From Bacteroides caecimuris (GTDB lineage: Bacteria; Bacteroidota; Bacteroidia; Bacteroidales; Bacteroidaceae): DNA of 64,000 nt. Shown here one piece after another: positions 55,989 through 64,000 of this stretch. The DNA is taken from the NCBI RefSeq assembly GCF_001688725.2, contig NZ_CP015401.2:3790001-3854000 (forward strand), given 5' to 3'. How positions within the stretch are numbered: position 1 is the first letter of the stretch; the number at the start of each line of letters is the position of its first letter. Position numbers and translations under genes: made by a program. Below the pieces are notes generated by a model, which worked only from the letters and a program-made list of their open reading frames with translations, had not been told where the DNA came from and did not search any database.

Positions 55989-56399
55989 TTAATTTTGATC
56001 TTCGTTATTACTTTTAGCACCAACGAACAATGTTACGTGATTTGAACGTTTGCGAATTCTATAACCTCTACCCTGTGGTGCCGGTCTCATTCTTTTGAGT
56101 GTAGCTCCACCATCAACAAAAATCTGTGTTACGAACAACTCACCGCTTTCTGCTTTACGTTCGTTTTTCTGTTCCCAGTTAGCAATTGCAGAGCGAAGCA
56201 ATTTTTCCACTCTTGCAGCAGCTTCTTTTGAAGAAAATTTCAAAACACCAAGTGCTCTGTTCACTTCCATACCACGGATCATGTCTGCAACCAGACGCAT
56301 CTTACGTGGAGAAGTAGGAACATTTTGCAATTTTGCAAAATACATGGTCTTAAGGGCTTCTTTTCTTTTTTCAGCCGATATTTTTTTTCTTGCTCCCAT
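55989..56399 (-). CDS. rplV: Large ribosomal subunit protein uL22
   Basis: 136 residues. Conserved [19 protein letters not shown], and the tunnel-lining hairpin with [19 protein letters not shown]. Mutations in this loop affect macrolide action in other bacteria; no deletion is seen here. Confidence 0.98.
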   Translation of the reverse strand: MGARKKISAEKRKEALKTMYFAKLQNVPTSPRKMRLVADMIRGMEVNRALGVLKFSSKEAAARVEKLLRSAIANWEQKNERKAESGELFVTQIFVDGGATLKRMRPAPQGRGYRIRKRSNHVTLFVGAKSNNEDQN

Positions 56400-56435
56400 T
56401 ATTATTTATTACTTTATTATTTCAAATAAATCCTG

Positions 56436-56705
56436 TTATTTTTTCTTGTTACCAGCGTGTCCTCTGAATGTACGAGTTGGAGCAAATTCGCCCAACTTGT
56501 GTCCTACCATATTCTCGGTAACATAAACAGGAATAAATTTATTTCCATTGTGAACTGCAACTGTATGACCTACAAAATCAGGCGAAATCATTGAAGCTCT
56601 GGCCCAAGTCTTTACTACGACTTTCTTACCCGATTCATTCATGGCAAGAATTCTCTTTTCAAGCTTTACGTTAATATATGGACCTTTTTTTAATGAACGA
56701 CTCAT
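56436..56705 (-). CDS. rpsS: Small ribosomal subunit protein uS19
   Basis: 89 residues, head protein. Conserved [35 protein letters not shown] and [15 protein letters not shown]. Follows rplB by 20 bp. Confidence 0.98.
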   Translation of the reverse strand: MSRSLKKGPYINVKLEKRILAMNESGKKVVVKTWARASMISPDFVGHTVAVHNGNKFIPVYVTENMVGHKLGEFAPTRTFRGHAGNKKK

Positions 56706-56725
56706 AGTTTACTCAATTAATCAGA

Positions 56726-57550
56726 TTACTTTTTTCTTCTCTCAATAATGTACTTAGACGATTGTTTCTTAGGAGCTCTAGTCTTAAGTCCCTTAGCGTA
56801 CAATCCCTTACGTGATCTTGGGTGACCTCCAGAAGCACGTCCTTCACCACCACCCATCGGGTGATCAACCGGGTTCATTACAACACCACGGTTACGAGGA
56901 CGACGTCCTTGCCAACGAGAACGTCCAGCCTTACCTGAACTTTCCAATCCATGATCAGAGTTACCTACACTACCGATAGTAGCTTTACAAGTGCTAAGAA
57001 TCTGTCTAACTTCACCTGAAGGCAACTTAATTACACAATACTTACCCTCACGAGAAGTCAACTGAGCAAAGTTACCAGCTGAACGAACCAGAGCAGCGCC
57101 CTGTCCCGGACGTAATTCGATATTGTGAATTACAGTACCCACCGGAATGTTCTGAAGAGGAAGAGCATTACCAATCTCCGGCACTGCTGTTTCACCTGAC
57201 ATCAGAGTCGCACCAACTTGCAATCCATTGGGAGCAATAATATATCTTTTTTCTCCATCAGCGTAAAATAACAAAGCGATACGAGCCGAACGATTCGGGT
57301 CGTATTCAATTGTTTTAACTACTGCTGGAACACCGTCCTTATTTCTCTTGAAATCAACAATTCTAATCACCTTTCTATGACCGCCACCAATGTAACGCAT
57401 AGTCATCTTACCTTCGTTGTTACGACCACCAGATGATTTCTTACCATATACAAGAGACTTTTCTGGTACTGATGCAGTAATTTCTTCGAAAGTACCAATA
57501 ATTTTATGTCTTTGCCCCGGTGTTGTGGGCTTAAATTTACGTACTGCCAT
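56726..57550 (-). CDS. rplB: Large ribosomal subunit protein uL2
   Basis: 274 residues, needed for peptidyl-transferase activity and subunit joining. Conserved [32 protein letters not shown] and [17 protein letters not shown], with the essential His near residue 230. Confidence 0.98.
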   Translation of the reverse strand: MAVRKFKPTTPGQRHKIIGTFEEITASVPEKSLVYGKKSSGGRNNEGKMTMRYIGGGHRKVIRIVDFKRNKDGVPAVVKTIEYDPNRSARIALLFYADGEKRYIIAPNGLQVGATLMSGETAVPEIGNALPLQNIPVGTVIHNIELRPGQGAALVRSAGNFAQLTSREGKYCVIKLPSGEVRQILSTCKATIGSVGNSDHGLESSGKAGRSRWQGRRPRNRGVVMNPVDHPMGGGEGRASGGHPRSRKGLYAKGLKTRAPKKQSSKYIIERRKK

Positions 57551-57555
57551 TTTTA

Positions 57556-57846
57556 TTAAATATTGCTATAAAAATCAATAGTATCTCCTTCTTTCAATGT
57601 CACGATTGCTTTTTTATAAGCGTTCGTACGACCATTGATGATACCTGCCTTAGTATAACGGCTCTTATTCTTGCCAGCATACTTCACAGTATTCACATCA
57701 ACTACAGTAACATTATAAAGAGCTTCAATTTCCTTCTTAATTTCCAGTTTGTTAGCTTCAGGACGTACAACAAAGCCGAAACGATTCAGCTTATCTGTGA
57801 TTGCAGTCATTTTCTCTGTTACCAACGGTTTAATAATAATTCCCAT
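57556..57846 (-). CDS. rplW: Large ribosomal subunit protein uL23
   Basis: 96 residues. Conserved [30 protein letters not shown] and a shortened central loop. It is the docking site for trigger factor and SRP at the tunnel exit. Confidence 0.98.
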   Translation of the reverse strand: MGIIIKPLVTEKMTAITDKLNRFGFVVRPEANKLEIKKEIEALYNVTVVDVNTVKYAGKNKSRYTKAGIINGRTNAYKKAIVTLKEGDTIDFYSNI

Positions 57847-57862
57847 TATTTAAGCCTCCTTT

Positions 57863-58489
57863 TTAAATTAAGATATTGTCAATAGCCTTCAGAGAGTTTT
57901 CTGTAAGCACAACAACCCCAGCATTCAATACTCTGTAAGTATTTAATCCTGAGATAGTCTGTACATTAGCACCCTCGATGTTACGAGCTGACAAATATAC
58001 GTTTTTATTTGCTTCCGGTAAAATTACAAGTAGCTTTTTATCGGAAACTTTAAGATTTTTTGTCATTGCAACGAAATCTTTTGTCTTAGGAGCTTCAAAT
58101 GTGAAATCCTCAACGACAATGATTGCATCGTTTTGAGCTTTATAAGACAAAGCTGACTTACGAGCCAATGTCTTAACTTTTTTATTCAATTTGAAGAAGT
58201 AGTCTCTTGGTTTCGGACCGAAAACGCGAGCACCACCTACAAGTACAGGTGAGTTCATATCACCACGACGTGCCCCACCGCCACCTTTCTGACGACCGAT
58301 CTTACGAGTTGAACCACTGATTTCACTTCTTTCTTTTGACTTATGAGTACCCTGACGCTGATTAGCCATAAATTGCTTTACGTCCAAATAGATAGCGTGG
58401 TCGTTGGGCTCAATTCCGAAGATAGATTCGTTTAACGTAACCTTTCTCCCAGTGTCTTCACCTTTAATGTTATATACGTTAACTTCCAT
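57863..58489 (-). CDS. rplD: Large ribosomal subunit protein uL4
   Basis: 208 residues. Conserved [19 protein letters not shown] and [20 protein letters not shown] in the tunnel loop. In E. coli L4 also regulates the S10 operon. Its first base overlaps the rplC stop. Confidence 0.98.
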   Translation of the reverse strand: MEVNVYNIKGEDTGRKVTLNESIFGIEPNDHAIYLDVKQFMANQRQGTHKSKERSEISGSTRKIGRQKGGGGARRGDMNSPVLVGGARVFGPKPRDYFFKLNKKVKTLARKSALSYKAQNDAIIVVEDFTFEAPKTKDFVAMTKNLKVSDKKLLVILPEANKNVYLSARNIEGANVQTISGLNTYRVLNAGVVVLTENSLKAIDNILI

Positions 58490-59106
58490 TATTTCTCAAT
58501 TAAAACGATTGAACCTTTGCAACCCGGGATAGAACCTTTAATCAAAAGAAGGTTATGATCCGCGATTACTTTTAATACCTGCAAGTTTTGAACAGTAACT
58601 CTGTCACCACCAAGTTGTCCACCCATGCGCATTCCTTTGAATACTTTTGCAGGGTAAGAACAAGCACCAATAGAACCCGGTTTACGAGCGCGGTTATGTT
58701 GACCGTGAGTAGACTGACCCACACCACCAAAACCATGTCTTTTTACTACACCTTGAAAACCCTTACCCTTAGAAGTACCAACAACGTCAACAAAGTTAGC
58801 ATCGTTAAACATTTCTACAGTAACGGTATCACCCAGATTCAATTCTGTTTCAAATTCTTTGAACTCAGCCAAGTGTCTCTTCGGTGTTACTCCTGCTTTT
58901 TTAAAATGTCCCATCAACGGCTTAGTTGTATGTTTTTCCTTTTTGTCCTGGAAACCCAACTGAACAGCTGCATAGCCATCTTTTTCTACAGTTTTAACTT
59001 GAGTAACAACACAAGGACCTGCTTCGATAACAGTGCATGGTACATTTTTACCATCGGCACTGAAAACGGATGTCATTCCGATTTTTTTCCCTAATAATCC
59101 TGGCAT
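58489..59106 (-). CDS. rplC: Large ribosomal subunit protein uL3
   Basis: 205 residues. Conserved [32 protein letters not shown] and [20 protein letters not shown] in the loop reaching the peptidyl-transferase centre. Confidence 0.98.
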   Translation of the reverse strand: MPGLLGKKIGMTSVFSADGKNVPCTVIEAGPCVVTQVKTVEKDGYAAVQLGFQDKKEKHTTKPLMGHFKKAGVTPKRHLAEFKEFETELNLGDTVTVEMFNDANFVDVVGTSKGKGFQGVVKRHGFGGVGQSTHGQHNRARKPGSIGACSYPAKVFKGMRMGGQLGGDRVTVQNLQVLKVIADHNLLLIKGSIPGCKGSIVLIEK

Positions 59107-59124
59107 TTCACTAATTTTTAATTA

Positions 59125-59430
59125 TCAAACTTTAATTTCTACTTCCACACCACTTGGCAATTCCAACTTCATCAAAGCATCTACTGTTTTAGCTGTTGAG
59201 CTATAGATGTCGATCAATCTCTTATAAGAAGAGAGTTCAAATTGCTCACGAGACTTTTTGTTTACGAAAGTCGAACGGTTCACAGTAAAGATACGCTTGT
59301 GCGTAGGCAGAGGTATTGGACCGCTAACGATAGCACCTGTAGCTTTTACAGTTCTTACAATTTTCTCAGCTGATTTATCAACCAAGTTGTGGTCGTAAGA
59401 TTTCAATTTAATTCTAATTTTCTGACTCAT
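59125..59430 (-). CDS. rpsJ: Small ribosomal subunit protein uS10
   Basis: 101 residues. Conserved [20 protein letters not shown] and [20 protein letters not shown]. First gene of the S10 part; also binds NusB in antitermination in other bacteria. Preceded by a hairpin after fusA. Confidence 0.98.
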   Translation of the reverse strand: MSQKIRIKLKSYDHNLVDKSAEKIVRTVKATGAIVSGPIPLPTHKRIFTVNRSTFVNKKSREQFELSSYKRLIDIYSSTAKTVDALMKLELPSGVEVEIKV

Positions 59431-59463
59431 TATTTTTTTTAATTAATACATTTATAATAAGAT

Positions 59464-59503
59464 AAAGCGGCAGGCTAAGAGTCATTCGCTAGCCTGCTGC
59501 TTT
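59464..59503 (-). terminator. Hairpin between fusA and rpsJ
   Basis: On the minus strand AAAGCAGCAGGCTA and TAGCCTGCCGCTTT form a 14-bp stem with one mismatch around a 12-base loop. The tail (ATCTTATTATAAATG) is only weakly T-rich, so partial termination or a processing site is more likely than a full stop. Confidence 0.6.
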
Positions 59504-59510
59504 AGATATT

Positions 59511-61628
59511 TTAGAGTAAATCAGCACGTCCTTTTACTTCTTCCAATACAGCCTTAGCAATAGAAGAAGAAAGCTGAGCATGGTGAGAGTATGTCATTGA
59601 TGAAGTTGCACGACCAGAAGTAATAGTACGTAAAGCTGTTACGTAGCCAAACATTTCTGCCAGCGGAACCATTGCTTTTACAATACGAGCACCAGAACGA
59701 CTGGATTCCATACCTTCAACTTGTCCACGACGTTTGTTCAAGTCACCAATAACATCACCCATATTTTCTTCCGGAGTTACAACTTCCAGCTTCATGATAG
59801 GCTCCATCAAAACAGGCCCCGCTTTAGCACATGCATTTTTATAAGCCTGCATTGCACAGATTTCAAATGACAACTGGTCAGAGTCAACCGGATGGAACGA
59901 ACCATCAACCAAAGTCACTTTCAGTGAATCCAGCGGATAGCCTGCCAAGACTCCATTCTTCATAGCGTTTGTAAAGCCTTTCTGAACTGCTGGAATAAAT
60001 TCCTTAGGAATATTACCACCCTTCACTTCATCTATAAACTGCAAACCTCCTTCTTTGAAGTCTTCGTCAACTGGACCAATCTTAACAATGATATCAGCAA
60101 ACTTACCACGACCACCAGACTGTTTTTTATACACTTCACGAAGATCAACAGTCTTAGTAATAGCTTCCTTATAATTAACCTGAGGTTTACCTTGATTACA
60201 TTCTACTTTAAACTCACGTTTCAGACGGTCGATAATAATATCCAAGTGCAACTCACCCATACCGGAAATCACAGTCTGACCTGTTTGTTCATCAGTTTTC
60301 ACTGTAAACGTCGGATCTTCTTCAGCCAATTTAGCCAAACCGTTAGACAGTTTATCCATATCCTTCTGAGTCTTAGGTTCTACTGCGATACCAATAACTG
60401 GTTCCGGGAAGTCCATAGATTCAAGTACGATCGGAGCGTTTTCGTCACACAAAGTATCACCAGTGTGAATATCTTTAAAACCTACACCTGCACCAATATC
60501 ACCAGCACTAATTACTTCAACCGGATTTTGTTTATTAGAGTGCATTTGGAATAGACGAGAAACACGTTCTTTCTTACCAGAGCGAGAGTTGTAGATATAA
60601 GATCCAGCCTCAATCTTACCTGAATAAACACGGAAGAAAGTCAAACGACCTACATACGGGTCAGTTGCGATCTTAAACGCTAAAGCTGAAGTTTTTTCAT
60701 CATCACTCGGCTTACGATCTTCTTCAGCACCTGTATTAGGATTTGTACCTACCACATTCTCTGTATCAAGCGGAGAAGGCAGGAAAGCACAAACATAATC
60801 AAGCAATGTCTGAACGCCTTTGTTCTTGAAAGAAGATCCACAAAGCATAGGAACTACAGCCATCTGAACTGTTGCATTACGAAGAGCTCTCAATACTTCT
60901 TCTTCAGTAATAGTAGAAGGATCATCGAAATATTTCTCCATCAAAGCATCATCAAATTCAGCAACTTTCTCAAGCATCTTATCTCTCCACTCATTGGCTT
61001 CGTCAATAAGATTAGCAGGGATTTCCTCTATTGTATAATCAGCTCCCATTGTTTCATCATGCCAATAGATAGCTTTCATTTTGATAAGGTCAACAAGACC
61101 TTTGAAGGACTCTTCAGCACCAATAGGAACAACAATAGGACATGGATTAGCTCCAAGTACATCCTTCATCTGGCGAACTACTTCAAAGAAGTCAGCACCA
61201 GAACGGTCCATCTTATTAACATAAGCAATACGAGGAACGTTATATTTATCAGCCTGACGCCATACTGTTTCAGATTGAGGTTCAACACCACCAACAGCAC
61301 AGTAAGCAGCAACAGCTCCATCAAGGATACGCAATGAACGTTCTACCTCTGCGGTAAAGTCAACGTGTCCCGGAGTATCAATCAAGTTAATTTTATAGGT
61401 ATTACCAGCATATTTCCACCGTGTTGTTGTAGCAGCAGATGTAATAGTGATACCACGTTCTTGTTCCTGCTCCATCCAGTCCATAGTAGCAGCACCATCA
61501 TGAACTTCACCAATTTTGTGAGTCAATCCAGTGTAGAACAGGATACGTTCAGAAGTAGTTGTTTTTCCGGCATCAATGTGAGCCATGATACCGATATTAC
61601 GAGTTAAATGTAAATCATGTTTAGCCAT
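59511..61628 (-). CDS. fusA: Elongation factor G
   Basis: 705 residues, the translocation GTPase. GTPase motifs: [20 protein letters not shown] (P loop), [12 protein letters not shown] (switch I), DTPGHVDFT, and [11 protein letters not shown]. Domains II-V follow in order, with the domain IV tip near [15 protein letters not shown] and ending KGRADLL. Standard place between rpsG and rpsJ. It is the full-length canonical form and the target of fusidic acid in general. Confidence 0.97.
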   Translation of the reverse strand: MAKHDLHLTRNIGIMAHIDAGKTTTSERILFYTGLTHKIGEVHDGAATMDWMEQEQERGITITSAATTTRWKYAGNTYKINLIDTPGHVDFTAEVERSLRILDGAVAAYCAVGGVEPQSETVWRQADKYNVPRIAYVNKMDRSGADFFEVVRQMKDVLGANPCPIVVPIGAEESFKGLVDLIKMKAIYWHDETMGADYTIEEIPANLIDEANEWRDKMLEKVAEFDDALMEKYFDDPSTITEEEVLRALRNATVQMAVVPMLCGSSFKNKGVQTLLDYVCAFLPSPLDTENVVGTNPNTGAEEDRKPSDDEKTSALAFKIATDPYVGRLTFFRVYSGKIEAGSYIYNSRSGKKERVSRLFQMHSNKQNPVEVISAGDIGAGVGFKDIHTGDTLCDENAPIVLESMDFPEPVIGIAVEPKTQKDMDKLSNGLAKLAEEDPTFTVKTDEQTGQTVISGMGELHLDIIIDRLKREFKVECNQGKPQVNYKEAITKTVDLREVYKKQSGGRGKFADIIVKIGPVDEDFKEGGLQFIDEVKGGNIPKEFIPAVQKGFTNAMKNGVLAGYPLDSLKVTLVDGSFHPVDSDQLSFEICAMQAYKNACAKAGPVLMEPIMKLEVVTPEENMGDVIGDLNKRRGQVEGMESSRSGARIVKAMVPLAEMFGYVTALRTITSGRATSSMTYSHHAQLSSSIAKAVLEEVKGRADLL

Positions 61629-61673
61629 CTTCTAATTCCTTTACTTTAAGTTTATATTAGGGTTCTTACAGTA

Positions 61674-62150
61674 TTAGAATCTAAAATGAGCAAATGCACG
61701 GTTAGCTTCTGCCATTCTGTGCATATCTTCTTTACGCTTGTATGCACCGCCTTGTTCATTGAAGGCATCCATAATTTCAGCAGCCAACTTGTCAGCCATT
61801 GATTTACCACCTCTTTTGCGAGCAAACAGAATCAAATTCTTCATAGAGATTGATTCTTTACGATCCGGACGGATTTCAGTAGGAACTTGGAAAGTAGCAC
61901 CACCTACACGGCGAGACTTTACTTCCACTTGCGGAGTTACATTATCCAAAGCCTTTTTCCAGATTTCGAGAGCTGATTTTTCTTCGTTAGGAAGTTTTGC
62001 TTTCACTGTTTCCAAAGCGGCATAAAAGATTTCATAAGATGTATTTTTCTTTCCATCATACATCAAGTGGTTCACGAACTTGGAAACCTTTTGGTCATTA
62101 AACACGGGATCCGGAAGAATCAGGCGTTTTTTTGGTTTTGCTTTTCTCAT
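61674..62150 (-). CDS. rpsG: Small ribosomal subunit protein uS7
   Basis: 158 residues from the ATG at 62150 ([19 protein letters not shown]), the conserved start; the frame extends upstream to 62204 but those residues are not conserved. Signature [19 protein letters not shown] and the C-terminal [23 protein letters not shown] text ([19 protein letters not shown]) are present. Nucleates the 30S head. Confidence 0.96.
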   Translation of the reverse strand: MRKAKPKKRLILPDPVFNDQKVSKFVNHLMYDGKKNTSYEIFYAALETVKAKLPNEEKSALEIWKKALDNVTPQVEVKSRRVGGATFQVPTEIRPDRKESISMKNLILFARKRGGKSMADKLAAEIMDAFNEQGGAYKRKEDMHRMAEANRAFAHFRF

Positions 62151-62293
62151 TTGTTTGAAAAATAATGTTTTTGTTCTTGGTTGTCTACTTCTTGACTTCT
62201 TCAACTCTCCCTCTGGAGAATTTACTCAACCCTTAGCATTTCCAACAAACTAAAACGTAAGTTATTACTTTAATTTTAATTAGGTCTTAATCC

Positions 62294-62704
62294 TTATTTT
62301 TTCTTGCCTTTAGCAGGAGCAGCAGCTTGTCCCGGTTTCGGACGCTTAGCACCATACTTAGAACGTCTTTGAGTACGACCAGCAACACCTGCTGTATCAA
62401 GTGTACCACGTACAATGTGATAACGCACACCTGGAAGGTCTTTTACACGACCACCACGTACCAAAACGATTGAGTGTTCCTGCAAGTTGTGTCCTTCTCC
62501 CGGAATGTATGAGTTCACCTCTTTTTGGTTAGTCAAACGTACACGAGCTACTTTACGCATTGCAGAGTTCGGCTTCTTCGGAGTAGTAGTGTATACTCTC
62601 ACGCAAACGCCACGTCTTTGAGGACATGAATCCAAGGCTGGAGATTTACTTTTCTCCACCAGCACTTCGCGTCCTTTTCTTACTAATTGCTGAATTGTAG
62701 GCAT
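62294..62704 (-). CDS. rpsL: Small ribosomal subunit protein uS12
   Basis: 136 residues, decoding-centre protein. The streptomycin-related lysines are wild type ([36 protein letters not shown]). The C-terminus is Lys/Ala-rich. First gene of the str part, preceded by a good promoter; the gap to rpsG is 143 bp. Confidence 0.98.
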   Translation of the reverse strand: MPTIQQLVRKGREVLVEKSKSPALDSCPQRRGVCVRVYTTTPKKPNSAMRKVARVRLTNQKEVNSYIPGEGHNLQEHSIVLVRGGRVKDLPGVRYHIVRGTLDTAGVAGRTQRRSKYGAKRPKPGQAAAPAKGKKK

Positions 62705-62766
62705 TTTAATTGTTTTTTGATTTATATTATTGTTATATTAATTTCGTAACTATACATTTTGGGCTG

Positions 62767-62797
62767 CAAAAATACGAATAATATTTGAATATTCAAT
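62767..62797 (-). promoter_or_regulatory. Promoter of the rpsL (str-S10-spc-alpha) operon
   Basis: On the minus strand the -7 box is TATTTTTG (62767-62774), an exact match, with ATTG at 62794-62797 (19 bp spacing) as -33. It gives a leader of about 55 nt before rpsL. Confidence 0.7.
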
Positions 62798-62840
62798 GCG
62801 CTACAACTTTTTTTTCTTTTTTAATGTTTTTATATCATCC

Positions 62841-63179
62841 TCACGCTTCGCCTTTTACACCTGTCAAAGGAGGAATAGGAGATTCATCCGAAGTACGAAT
62901 CGGGCCGAATATGCGTTCATACTTTGCTATATTATCTTCTAATGCCCGCAACAGGCGTTTTGCGTGTTCTGGAGCCACAATAATGCGAGATTGCACACCC
63001 GCCTTTGGTATGCCTGGCATTACGCGCACGAAGTCAAGGATAAATTCAGAACTCGAATGAGTAATAATAGCAAGATTTGCATAAGTTCCCTGTGCGACCT
63101 CTTCTCTCAATTCAATCTGTAACTGTCCGTTGTTATTTTGTTCTTCCATATTTAATATGATTAAAAAGTTATCCTGCAA
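62841..63179 (-). CDS. DUF3467 domain-containing protein
   Basis: A 112-residue small protein of the DUF3467 family. It begins NMEEQNNNGQLQIEL, has YANLAIITHSSSEFILDFVRVMPGIP (shared by the family) and ends with ARIVVAPEHAKRLLRALEDN-like text (SRIIVAPEHAKRLLRALEDN). Its function is unknown; in Bacteroidota it sits constantly between rpoC and rpsL. The start may be the internal Met at residue 11 (63149), which is the one usual in the family. Confidence 0.88.
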   Translation of the reverse strand: MQDNFLIILNMEEQNNNGQLQIELREEVAQGTYANLAIITHSSSEFILDFVRVMPGIPKAGVQSRIIVAPEHAKRLLRALEDNIAKYERIFGPIRTSDESPIPPLTGVKGEA

Positions 63180-63233
63180 AATAACACATTTTTCCTGAAA
63201 CTAACGGTAATGCACGCGAGTAAAAAAGAAATA

Positions 63234-63276
63234 AAAAAAGGAGCAATTGCCCAATCAAGCAACTGCTCCTTTTCAT
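63234..63276 (-). terminator. Terminator of the rpoC operon
   Basis: On the minus strand AAAGGAGCAGTTGC and GCAATTGCTCCTTT form a 14-bp stem with one mismatch around an 8-base loop, followed by TTTTTAT. It lies about 20 bp past the rpoC stop, so DUF3467 needs its own promoter. Confidence 0.92.
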
Positions 63277-63295
63277 ATAGTCAATTGAATTGTAT

Positions 63296-64000
63296 TTATT
63301 CTACTTCATTGTAGTCAAGTACTGTTTTCTTGTTAGCCAAGATACGGTCATACTCTTCTTTTGATCCAACGATAAGCTTCTCAAACTCACGCTGTCCGGT
63401 ACCGGCAGGAATCAAGTGACCACAGATCACATTTTCCTTCATACCTTCAAGTTTATCGACCTTACCATTGATAGCAGCTTCATTCAAGACTTTCGTTGTT
63501 TCCTGGAAGGAAGCAGCCGACATAAAGCTTGATGTTTGCAAAGCGGCACGCGTGATACCTTGAAGAATTTGAGTAGAGGTAGCAGCAACAGCGTCACGAA
63601 CCTCAACCGGTTTCAAGTCACGACGTTTCAACATACTATTCTCATCACGCAACTTGCGGGCAGTTACAATCTGACCAGCTTGCATATTTTGAGAATCACC
63701 AGCATCTACTACGACTTTCTTACCCCAAATACGATCATTTTCTTCCATAAATTCCAGTTTGTCTACAACTTGTTGTTCAAGGAAGCGAGTATCTCCCGGT
63801 TCATCAATCTGTACTTTGCGCATCATCTGGCGAACGATAATCTCGAAATGTTTATCATTGATCTTCACACCCTGCAAGCGGTATACATCCTGAACCTCAT
63901 TCACGATATATTCCTGTACAGCTGTAGGACCTTTAATTGCCAAGATATCTGCCGGAGTAGTAGCACCATCAGACAACGGAGTACCAGCACGTACATAGTC
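63296..64000 (-). CDS. rpoC: RNA polymerase beta' subunit, C-terminal part (partial)
   Basis: The last 234 codons of rpoC; the gene continues past the window edge (upstream text [10 protein letters not shown] runs to base 64000). Conserved parts are [30 protein letters not shown], and the [21 protein letters not shown] segment followed by [19 protein letters not shown], which is the jaw end and the region bound by the omega subunit. It ends NEVE and is followed by a strong terminator. Confidence 0.97.
   Translation of the reverse strand, partial: DYVRAGTPLSDGATTPADILAIKGPTAVQEYIVNEVQDVYRLQGVKINDKHFEIIVRQMMRKVQIDEPGDTRFLEQQVVDKLEFMEENDRIWGKKVVVDAGDSQNMQAGQIVTARKLRDENSMLKRRDLKPVEVRDAVAATSTQILQGITRAALQTSSFMSAASFQETTKVLNEAAINGKVDKLEGMKENVICGHLIPAGTGQREFEKLIVGSKEEYDRILANKKTVLDYNEVE

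Overview
This window comes from a Bacteroides-type genome (phylum Bacteroidota). The evidence is the 16S sequence, promoters with a -7 box of the form TAnnTTTG and a -33 box of the form TTTG, a SusC/SusD polysaccharide locus, a fimbrillin-type fimbrial locus, and the Bacteroidota order of the large ribosomal cluster. The species cannot be fixed by eye; the 16S looks like the thetaiotaomicron/ovatus/caccae/acidifaciens side of the genus.

Layout. 1-3060 holds the front half of an rRNA operon on the minus strand (16S, tRNA-Ile, tRNA-Ala, start of 23S), driven by three tandem promoters. 3061-4053 is gene-free and rich in short repeats. 4054-9231 (minus) holds an aldo/keto reductase, then an O-acylation operon with two SGNH hydrolase-fold proteins and an MBOAT acyltransferase. 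9476-16445 (plus) is a four-gene fimbrial operon ending in a strong terminator. 16446-17432 is a repeat-rich spacer, followed by a broken AlbA_2-type gene. 18600-25294 (minus) is a TetR-controlled RND efflux operon (TetR, TolC-like, adaptor, RND pump, small P-II-like protein). 25590-27410 (plus) encodes a membrane-anchored MutS-like ATPase. 27713-37388 (plus) is a polysaccharide utilisation locus: IPT/TIG lipoprotein, SusC, SusD, DUF1735/DUF4973-like lipoprotein and a six-hairpin glycosidase. 37389-38662 is a gene-free spacer with repeat arrays, a decayed copy of the mutS-like 3' end and a MITE-like element. 38663-39711 holds two small envelope proteins. 39770-44525 is an IS66 element carrying an IS1634-family insertion. 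44627-64000 (minus) is the str-S10-spc-alpha super-operon from the 3' end of rpoC to rplQ.

How the parts work together. The minus-strand ends of the window (rRNA and ribosomal proteins) are core translation genes. The middle is accessory and envelope-directed: fimbriae, O-acylation, efflux and glycan uptake.

Most unusual observations: (1) an IS1634-family insertion flanked by a perfect 276-bp direct duplication of IS66 sequence, so that all three IS66 genes remain intact; (2) several unrelated intergenic repeat arrays sharing a 20-23 bp period, two of them made of small palindromes and one made of three sequence types in succession between long inverted repeats; (3) a decayed copy of the 3' end of the mutS-like gene on the far side of the polysaccharide locus, as if that locus had been inserted there with a duplication; (4) a MITE-like element of about 264 bp. 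All calls come from reading the sequence; no database search was run.
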